From the NCBI GenBank assembly GCA_041674865.1, contig JBAYUX010000014.1, positions 1 through 24,180 of the forward strand: a stretch of 24,180 nucleotides of DNA, written 5' to 3'. Source of the stretch: CALREA01 sp041674865 (GTDB lineage: Bacteria > Patescibacteriota > Gracilibacteria > UBA1369 > UBA12463). Shown piece after piece: positions 9,448 to 14,410 of the stretch; the first letter of the stretch is position 1, and the number at the start of each line of letters is the position of its first letter. The translations under genes were made by a program, and so were the position numbers. The notes below the pieces were generated by a model, which saw nothing but the letters and a program-made list of their open reading frames with translations, was not told the DNA's origin and made no database searches.

Positions 9448-9466
9448 AAAGCTGATTTCTCAATTC

Positions 9467-9495
9467 TTGTGTTTTTGGTTAAAATATGGTATTAT
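9467..9495 (+). promoter_or_regulatory. Extended -10 promoter for the plus-strand RNA
   Basis: TTGTGT (9467-9472) and TATTAT (9490-9495) are 17 bases apart. TGG lies directly before the -10 box, matching the extended -10 form (TGn). The -35 box is weak, which is common when the -10 is extended. Transcription should start near 9502, just before the first stem of the candidate RNA. Confidence 0.55.
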
Positions 9496-9501
9496 ATGTG
9501 T

Positions 9502-9740
9502 GTTCTTTAATAAATAGGCGAAACTTAGGGCGCAAGCGGTGATAAAAATCTTTTCTCGCCGGCTGTGCCTTAAGCTTCAGATCGCACAAATAAGCCTGGT
9601 TATATATTTTCCCAAAGATATGTGGCCACTGTAAACTCGCTTTAAACGGGCTCGGTGTTTAAAGAGAAGTGACAGACAGATTACTCAGCGGGATAACCCA
9701 ACGAGTAGAGAATTATTACAGTAATGTTATAATTTTTACT
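9502..9740 (+). ncRNA. Candidate structured non-coding RNA, family not recognised
   Basis: This is the only gene-like unit on the plus strand. Stem P1 pairs 9524-9533 with 9565-9574 (10 bp, two G-U) and continues inward as 9535-9542 with 9556-9564 around one bulge. P2 pairs 9598-9607 with 9618-9627 (10 bp, three or four G-U). P3 pairs CTTTAAAC at 9640-9647 with GTTTAAAG at 9657-9664. P4 pairs 9682-9686 with 9703-9707 and has an inner GGG/CCC helix. P5 at the end looks like a terminator. The G-U pairs exist only in the plus-strand transcript; the minus strand would have A-C mismatches, which fixes the strand. The loops of P2 (CCC) and P3 (GGG) could kiss. No open reading frame of note is present. 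I see none of the conserved sequences of tmRNA, RNase P, SRP, 5S or 6S RNA. A promoter at one end and a terminator at the other support a discrete transcript of about 240 nt. Confidence 0.55.
9711..9737 (+). terminator. AU-rich terminator of the plus-strand RNA
   Basis: AATTATTAC (9711-9719) pairs with GTTATAATT (9726-9734) with one U-U mismatch, loop AGTAAT, running into five T at 9733-9737. The stem is weak because it has little G+C, so termination may be partial. A second short hairpin, AGGC/GCCT at 9782-9798, follows downstream. Confidence 0.45.
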
Positions 9741-9805
9741 TTAATCTCTTACCTGATGCTAAAAATGCTGTTTGGAACTTAAGGCTTTTTTAGTGCCTGA
9801 TTTTA

Positions 9806-10027
9806 TTAGGCTTTGAAAAGAAATGGGGCATTTTGCCAGAGCCATTCTACGGCCTTTTTTCGTTCGCCAGCCTGAGTGCCACGTAACGCATTACCTACCA
9901 TTTGATCTAGCGTTGATGGATGTTGTTCAGCGTGCTGTCCGGCCTCAAGGAGAAGCCGAGAAAATGATGCACCTGGTGTTCCTTTGAATTCTGGTTCTGC
10001 TTCCGAAAAGCCGATGCAAGATGCCAT
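9806..10027 (-). CDS. Hypothetical small protein, 73 residues
   Basis: I do not recognise this protein. It has a Gly/Pro-containing start (about 1-20), then two or three amphipathic helical stretches: SFSRLLLEAGQHAEQH at about 21-36, TLDQMVGNALRG at about 39-50, and ERKKAVEWLWQNAPFLFKA at the end. It has no signal peptide or membrane segment. It starts ATGGCA like the neighbouring translation genes and stops with UAA. A TATAAT box lies 11 bases before the ATG and no Shine-Dalgarno motif is present, so the mRNA leader would be only about four bases. It is isolated by the fusA terminator on one side and faces the end of the plus-strand RNA on the other. A chance frame remains possible because the gene is short. 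Confidence 0.55.
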   Translation of the reverse strand: MASCIGFSEAEPEFKGTPGASFSRLLLEAGQHAEQHPSTLDQMVGNALRGTQAGERKKAVEWLWQNAPFLFKA

Positions 10028-10038
10028 TGGGATGTATG

Positions 10039-10081
10039 ATTATATTGGTTTTATTTTTGCATTGTTTGTGCCCGGGCACAA
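10039..10081 (-). promoter_or_regulatory. Promoter -10 box and 16-bp palindrome upstream of the small gene
   Basis: A perfect TATAAT (minus strand, 10039-10044) lies 11 bases upstream of the start codon. No good -35 box is found at 16-18 bases. Instead the perfect 16-bp palindrome TTGTGCCCGGGCACAA occupies 10066-10081, at and just upstream of the expected -35 position. That arrangement suggests an activator or repressor site, an inference from position only. Confidence 0.5.
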
Positions 10082-10131
10082 GGGAAGGATTGAATGGAGA
10101 TTTTGTAAAGCGGGTCAGGGAAGAGTGCATC

Positions 10132-10165
10132 AAAAAAGCAGGACTTTTGAGGGTCCTGCTTTTTG
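10132..10165 (-). terminator. Rho-independent terminator after fusA
   Basis: A 12-bp perfect stem (10133-10144 with 10153-10164, GCAGGAC core) has an 8-base loop. A and T runs on both sides form part of the stem and make it work in either direction. It lies about 90 bases past the fusA stop and separates fusA from the small gene and tuf. Confidence 0.9.
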
Positions 10166-10198
10166 TAGTTCTTGTGATAAGGAAGGGAACTTTTTCTA

Positions 10199-10216
10199 GG
10201 CCAGCGGTCGCCGGCC
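10199..10216 (-). other. GC-rich hairpin in the fusA 3' untranslated region
   Basis: On the minus strand GGCCGGCG pairs with CGCTGGCC through eight pairs, one of them G-U, with a two-base loop. It lies between the fusA stop and its terminator. A weaker stem (GCTTTG/CAAAGC near 10229-10246) precedes it. A role in protecting the mRNA 3' end is possible. Confidence 0.45.
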
Positions 10217-10255
10217 GGGTGCTTCGAGCTTTGCTTACACAAAGCCTTCGCACTG

Positions 10256-12376
10256 TTAGCCCTTTGATCGTTCTTCGATAATCTTTGTCTGAACGGCATT
10301 TGGACACTTCTCGTAGTGATCAAATTCCATAGCGTATGCTGCACGACCCTGAGTGTTTGAACGAAGATCCGTAGCGTAACCAAACATCTGAGAAAGTGGA
10401 ACGTATGCGTGAATGATCTTTGCGAGACCTCGATCCATAGTTTCGTAAATCTGACCACGTCGTGAAGAAAGGTCACCCATAACATCACCGAAGTACTGTT
10501 CTGGAGTCGTAACTTCTACCTTCATGATTGGTTCGAGAATTGCTGGTGAAGCCTGTGTTGCAGCATTTCGGAAACAGATAGATGCAGCGATCTTAAATGC
10601 GAGTTCTGATGAGTCAACATCATGGTATGAACCATCGAGAAGTGTCGCCTTAACATCAACAACTGGATAACCAGCGAGAATACCACGTGTAAGTGCTTCG
10701 ACGATACCCTTCTGAACAGCAGGGATGAATTCTCGTGGAATACGTCCTCCGACAACCTTGTCGACAAACTCGAAGCCCTTTCCTGGATTTGGCTCGAACT
10801 CCATGACAACGTGACCGTACTGACCCTTACCACCTGACTGCTTGATGTATTTTTCTTCCATCTTCTTGAGAGCGAAGATAGCTTCTCGGTAGGCAACCTG
10901 TGGTTTACAAACGTTTGCTTCAACCTTGAACTCACGTCGCATACGATCAACGATAATATCGAGGTGAAGTTCACCCATACCAGCAATAAGTGTCTGGCCA
11001 GTTTCTTCGTTTGAAGAAACACGGAATGTTGGATCTTCTTCTGCGAGTTTCATGAGAGCAACGCCCATCTTTTCCTGATCCACCTTTGTCTTTGGCTCAA
11101 TAGCAATCTGAATAACTGGTTCTGGGAAGTGAATAGACTCGAGGAGAATTGGCTTGTCTGGGTCACAGATTGTGTGGCCGGTGATAGTTGCTTTGAGGCC
11201 AACTGTTGCGGCGATATCTCCAGCATGAACACTCTTGATTTCTTCTCGGTCGTTAGCGTGCATACGAATCAACCGTGAGACACGTTCCTTTTCGCCAGTT
11301 GATGAGTTGAGAACATAGCTTCCTGATGCGAGGACACCTGCGTACACACGGAAGAAGGCGATCTTACCAACGAATGGGTCGGTTGCAATCTTGAAGACGA
11401 GACCCGTGAATGGCTCTTTGTCATCAGCTTTTCGTGAGATTTTTTCTTCTGTATCTGGATCTGTTCCTTCGACTGGCTTGATGTCGAGAGGTGAAGGGAG
11501 ATACTCAGTAACGGCATCAAGCATGAGCTGAACACCCTTGTCCTGAAGTGAGCTACCGCAGAGAACTGGGTAGATTTTTCCAAGAATCGTTCCTTTTCGG
11601 ATACCTCGCTTGATTTCTTCAATAGTGAGCTCTTCGCCGGCAATATATTTGTTGAGAAGTTCGTCGTCGAACTCAGCTGCCTTTTCGACAACCTTGTGTC
11701 GGTACTCTTCCATCTGCTCCTTCATGTCTTCTGGAACCGGGATCTCCTTGAGAACTTCTCCGTGTTTACCTTCGAACATGAATGCCTTTCGCTGAATAAG
11801 GTCAACGACGCCGTTGAACTGGTTCTCCTGTCCAATAGGAAGCTGAACTGCGAATGCATCTGGATTCAAACGGTCGTGGATAGATTTGAGAGACATGTAG
11901 AAGTCACCACCAATCTTATCCATCTTATTGACGAAGGCGATACGTGGAACGTTATACTTGTCTGCCTGTCTCCATACTGTTTCTGACTGTGGTTCTACAC
12001 CCTGTGATCCGTCGAAAACGACACAACCTCCATCGAGAACTCGGAGAGAACGTTCAACTTCAACCGTGAAGTCTACGTGGCCCGGAGTATCGATAATGTT
12101 GAAACGGAAAAGGTCTGGTGGTGTGCCATGTCCATTGTGCTGACTTGGTGACCAGAAACATGTTGTAGCAGCTGCTGTAATTGTAATACCTCGTTCCTGT
12201 TCCTGTTCCATCCAGTCCATAGTTGCAGCACCTTCGTGAACCTCACCGATCTTGTAGTTTTTACCAGTGTAGAATAATACACGCTCAGTTGTTGTTGTTT
12301 TACCTGCATCGATGTGGGCGATAATACCGAAGTTTCGGAGTCGCTCTAATGGTACGGTACGGATTTCGTCTGCCAT
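10256..12376 (-). CDS. fusA: Elongation factor G
   Basis: This 706-residue GTPase drives translocation of tRNA and mRNA and, with recycling factor, splits ribosomes after termination. Motifs are complete: AHIDAGKTT at 20-28, RGITITAA at 62-69, DTPGH at 96-100 and NKMDK at 150-154. Domains II to V follow, including the domain IV segment GGKGQYGHVVMEFEP. Length is typical (about 690-705). A loop of some 15 residues sits between the RGITITAA and DTPGH motifs, as also occurs in the E. coli protein. The start ATGGCAGAC is preceded by C-rich runs (CCCC directly before the ATG) rather than a Shine-Dalgarno motif. It lies 117 bases downstream of rpsG, with a terminator-like hairpin in between and no strong promoter of its own visible. 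It probably depends on partial read-through from the rpsL promoter. Confidence 0.98.
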   Translation of the reverse strand: MADEIRTVPLERLRNFGIIAHIDAGKTTTTERVLFYTGKNYKIGEVHEGAATMDWMEQEQERGITITAAATTCFWSPSQHNGHGTPPDLFRFNIIDTPGHVDFTVEVERSLRVLDGGCVVFDGSQGVEPQSETVWRQADKYNVPRIAFVNKMDKIGGDFYMSLKSIHDRLNPDAFAVQLPIGQENQFNGVVDLIQRKAFMFEGKHGEVLKEIPVPEDMKEQMEEYRHKVVEKAAEFDDELLNKYIAGEELTIEEIKRGIRKGTILGKIYPVLCGSSLQDKGVQLMLDAVTEYLPSPLDIKPVEGTDPDTEEKISRKADDKEPFTGLVFKIATDPFVGKIAFFRVYAGVLASGSYVLNSSTGEKERVSRLIRMHANDREEIKSVHAGDIAATVGLKATITGHTICDPDKPILLESIHFPEPVIQIAIEPKTKVDQEKMGVALMKLAEEDPTFRVSSNEETGQTLIAGMGELHLDIIVDRMRREFKVEANVCKPQVAYREAIFALKKMEEKYIKQSGGKGQYGHVVMEFEPNPGKGFEFVDKVVGGRIPREFIPAVQKGIVEALTRGILAGYPVVDVKATLLDGSYHDVDSSELAFKIAASICFRNAATQASPAILEPIMKVEVTTPEQYFGDVMGDLSSRRGQIYETMDRGLAKIIHAYVPLSQMFGYATDLRSNTQGRAAYAMEFDHYEKCPNAVQTKIIEERSKG

Positions 12377-12438
12377 GGGGAAAGGGGATTAAAGTGGGTA
12401 AAAAGATGTAATGTTGTAGAAAGTTTTCGGGAAGGTTT

Positions 12439-12478
12439 TAAAAAAGGGCGGAGAGACCTTTTGGGCCTCAGCCGCCCT
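12439..12478 (-). terminator. Terminator-like hairpin between rpsG and fusA
   Basis: On the minus strand AGGGCGG (12472-12478) pairs with CCGCCCT (12445-12451). An inner GAGGCC/GGTCTC helix extends the stem and CAAAA forms the loop. Six U follow. It has all the parts of an intrinsic terminator, yet it lies inside the conserved rpsG-fusA pair, so it may act as a partial terminator that sets the ratio of EF-G to ribosomal protein mRNA. Confidence 0.8.
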
Positions 12479-12493
12479 ATTCATTATTATTGT

Positions 12494-12958
12494 TTAGACG
12501 CCCTGGTATTTTGCAAGGTGTGCGAATGCCTTGTTTGCTTGTGCCATTCGGTGCGTCTCGTCTCGTTTCTTGATTGAGTTACCTGTTTCGTTTGAAGCAT
12601 CGAGAAGTTCACGAGCGAGTTTCTGTGCCATTGGCTGTCCTTTTCCGCTTCGTGCTGCTCCGATGATCCATCGGAAAGAGAGAGCGATCTGTCGGTGTGG
12701 CTTAACTTCGACTGGAATCTGGTAGACAGCTCCACCAATACGTCGTGGTCGAACTTCCATGTTTGGCTTTACGTTAGCGAGAGCCTTCTCAAAGATTTCA
12801 AGTGGCTTCTTGTTTCCCTTTCCTTCGATAATATCGAGAGTGTCCTGGAAGATACCTCGTGCAATCGACTTCTTTCCCTGCTCCATGAGATAGTTGATGA
12901 ACTTCTCCTGCGTAGCAGATGAACCTTCTGGAATATGTGTTGTGCGCTTTTGTGCCAT
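12494..12958 (-). CDS. rpsG: 30S ribosomal protein S7
   Basis: This 154-residue protein is S7, which nucleates folding of the 16S rRNA 3' major domain and contacts tRNA in the E site. It shows FINYLMEQGKKSIARGIFQDTLDII at about 20-44, the loop NVKPNMEVRPRRIGGAVYQIPVEV at about 63-86, and the C-terminal helices with KKRDETHRMAQANKAFAHLAKY. Length is close to the usual 156. In E. coli S7 can repress its own operon; I see no clear copy of that site here. It follows rpsL by 40 bases. The bases before the ATG (ending CACC) contain no Shine-Dalgarno motif. Confidence 0.97.
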   Translation of the reverse strand: MAQKRTTHIPEGSSATQEKFINYLMEQGKKSIARGIFQDTLDIIEGKGNKKPLEIFEKALANVKPNMEVRPRRIGGAVYQIPVEVKPHRQIALSFRWIIGAARSGKGQPMAQKLARELLDASNETGNSIKKRDETHRMAQANKAFAHLAKYQGV

Positions 12959-12998
12959 GGTGATTAAATGATTAGAACTTTAGGGGAATATAATAGTA

Positions 12999-13424
12999 TT
13001 ACGCTGCCTTCTTTGCCTTTGGCCTCTTTGTGCCGTAACGTGAACGACCCTGTCGTCGCTTTTCAATACCCTGAAGATCGAGAACGCCTCGAACGATGTG
13101 GTAACGGACACCTGGCAAATCGGGAACACGACCTCCACGGATCATAACTACTGAGTGTTCCTGAAGGTTGTGACCTTCACCAGGGATATAAGCAATAACC
13201 TCAATTCCGTTTGTGAGTCGTACTTTAGCGACTTTTCGGAGAGCTGAGTTAGGTTTCTTTGGTGTCATCGTCTTAACCTGAATGCAAACGCCGCGCTTGA
13301 ATGGGGCATTGAGCTTGATCGGACCGTTCTTCAAGGTATTAAAACCTGAGAGAAGCGCTGTCGATTTCGACTTTGCCTTAATGGACTTTCGTGGCTTTCT
13401 GATCAATTGATTGATTGTTGGCAT
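12999..13424 (-). CDS. rpsL: 30S ribosomal protein S12
   Basis: S12 sits at the decoding centre, where it monitors codon-anticodon pairing. The 141 residues include the typical start (MPTINQLIRKPRK), the loop KTMTPKKPNSALRKVAKV at 51-68 with Lys56/Lys57 (E. coli Lys42/Lys43), and GEGHNLQEHSVVMIRGGRV at about 82-100. It is longer than the E. coli protein (124) mainly because of a Lys/Ser/Asn-rich insert near 16-36, as in several other bacterial groups. The position matching E. coli Lys87 is Pro101, while the next residue, Asp102 (the site that can be methylthiolated), is kept. It is the first gene of the rpsL-rpsG-fusA group, with a promoter about 40-70 bases upstream. Confidence 0.97.
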   Translation of the reverse strand: MPTINQLIRKPRKSIKAKSKSTALLSGFNTLKNGPIKLNAPFKRGVCIQVKTMTPKKPNSALRKVAKVRLTNGIEVIAYIPGEGHNLQEHSVVMIRGGRVPDLPGVRYHIVRGVLDLQGIEKRRQGRSRYGTKRPKAKKAA

Positions 13425-13464
13425 TTGCGGTGCAATTAGGTTACATAGGTTTATTAGCCCGAGT

Positions 13465-13493
13465 AATTTAGCTTACATTTTGGCTAAATGCAA
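13465..13493 (-). promoter_or_regulatory. Likely promoter of rpsL-rpsG-fusA
   Basis: TTGCAT and TAAATT on the minus strand are 17 bases apart. The start point should fall near 13458, leaving a leader of about 34 bases. The spacer and box edges hold an inverted repeat, TTTAGC (13467-13472) and GCTAAA (13483-13488), which could be an operator. The -35 box matches that of the tuf promoter exactly. Confidence 0.5.
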
Positions 13494-13523
13494 CTGTATT
13501 TTTGATGTTTCTTTGCCTGCTTT

Positions 13524-14366
13524 CTAGCGGTGGTCTTTTCCCGACGGACTCTCTGGCGGGATCGGCTTCAAAAAGTAGGCAAAGTAGTATTTGATGGCAT
13601 CCATAATATGGATTCTGAGCACTTTTTTCTTAAAAATGTCCCTGAAGCCTCCGCTCGAAAGCCGCTTTTCTCCGTGGTGAGCTTTGGCACTACCGACGAA
13701 GTGCACTTCAAAACCCTTTGCCCAGGCGTCTCGGCATATCGCAATGTCGGACATAAATAAAAAGTACTTTTCGTCGTGGAAGCCAATTGTATCGAAAACC
13801 TCGCGTCGTACGATTTCGAAGGCGCCAGTTACCCAGTCGACCGGTTCGTCGAGGGTTGGGTTTTTGTCCCACATGAGATACCTCCTCATCCGCTGTGGAA
13901 AAAGTTTTAAAAGAAAGGGGGTTCTTTTAATGATCAGATCGATGAGTCGTGGAAACTTGCGATAATTGTCTTGAACTTGGCCGCTTGGATAGATAAGTCG
14001 AGGGGCAACGATGCCAACTTTTTTGTGAGTCTCGAGATAATTAAGGAGAAGCTTGATCGTGTCGTGCTCGGTTGTGATGTCTGGGTTGACGACGGCGATG
14101 AATTTTCCATCGGCTACTTTGAGTCCGGCATTATTTCCATTTGGATATCCTTTGTTAGGAATGTCGAGAAAACGAATGTCGATATTTTTTTGTGCCAGTG
14201 GCTCATACGCGTCTTTTGGAATTTTTTCATTCGCTTGCTGACCTCCGTTGTCGATGATGATGATTTCTGTTTTTTCTGGGAGCCATGATTTCTGAAGACT
14301 TCGCAAGCAGTTCGTTACTTCGTTCGGGGAGTTGTGCTGGAGAATGATAATAGAGAGCTCGTGCAT
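13524..14366 (-). CDS. Family 2 glycosyltransferase
   Basis: This 280-residue protein matches the GT-A fold of family 2, closest in pattern to rhamnosyltransferase-like enzymes of surface polysaccharide synthesis. It begins LSIIILQHNSPNEVTNCLRSL and has the nucleotide-sugar strand IIIIDNGG at 35-42. The N-x-D metal site is NPD at 94-96, and an acceptor-side motif WVTGAF lies at 178-183. The usual ED-x-D motif before the C-terminal helices reads SDIA at 206-209: the first acidic residue is replaced by Ser and the last by Ala, while Asp207 remains. No signal peptide or obvious transmembrane helix is present, so it is probably cytoplasmic or membrane-associated through the basic, aromatic C-terminus. 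It follows the HD protein by 44 bases but also has its own promoter. The acceptor cannot be predicted. Confidence 0.9.
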   Translation of the reverse strand: MHELSIIILQHNSPNEVTNCLRSLQKSWLPEKTEIIIIDNGGQQANEKIPKDAYEPLAQKNIDIRFLDIPNKGYPNGNNAGLKVADGKFIAVVNPDITTEHDTIKLLLNYLETHKKVGIVAPRLIYPSGQVQDNYRKFPRLIDLIIKRTPFLLKLFPQRMRRYLMWDKNPTLDEPVDWVTGAFEIVRREVFDTIGFHDEKYFLFMSDIAICRDAWAKGFEVHFVGSAKAHHGEKRLSSGGFRDIFKKKVLRIHIMDAIKYYFAYFLKPIPPESPSGKDHR

Positions 14367-14372
14367 GACGAG

Positions 14373-14401
14373 ACTATATCAAATTTATTCTGGCTTTCCA
14401 A
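14373..14401 (-). promoter_or_regulatory. Promoter placed for a leaderless glycosyltransferase mRNA
   Basis: TTGGAA and TATAGT on the minus strand are separated by 17 bases, with TGA directly before the -10 box (extended -10). Only six bases (CTCGTC) lie between the -10 box and the ATG. Transcription would therefore start at or within a base or two of the start codon. Confidence 0.6.
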
Positions 14402-14410
14402 AGGGGATGT

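Noticed and set aside
9598..9640. Cobalamin riboswitch, suggested by GCCACTG
   Set aside because: The B12 box and the rest of the aptamer are missing and no downstream plus-strand gene is present.
9502..9740. Candidate RNA as tmRNA, RNase P, SRP, 5S or 6S RNA
   Set aside because: No acceptor stem or CCA and no tag frame for tmRNA, no RNase P core block, no SRP GGAAGGAAGCAGCC-like tip, no 5S core, and it is not a single long hairpin with a central bubble as in 6S RNA.
10066..10081. CRP/FNR-type operator, suggested by TGTG...CACA
   Set aside because: The half-sites are separated by six bases, whereas CRP sites have TGTG and CACA eight apart. A generic palindromic site is the safer reading.
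12377..12438. Separate promoter for fusA
   Set aside because: The best candidate (TTCCCG-N17-TACATC) matches poorly at both boxes.
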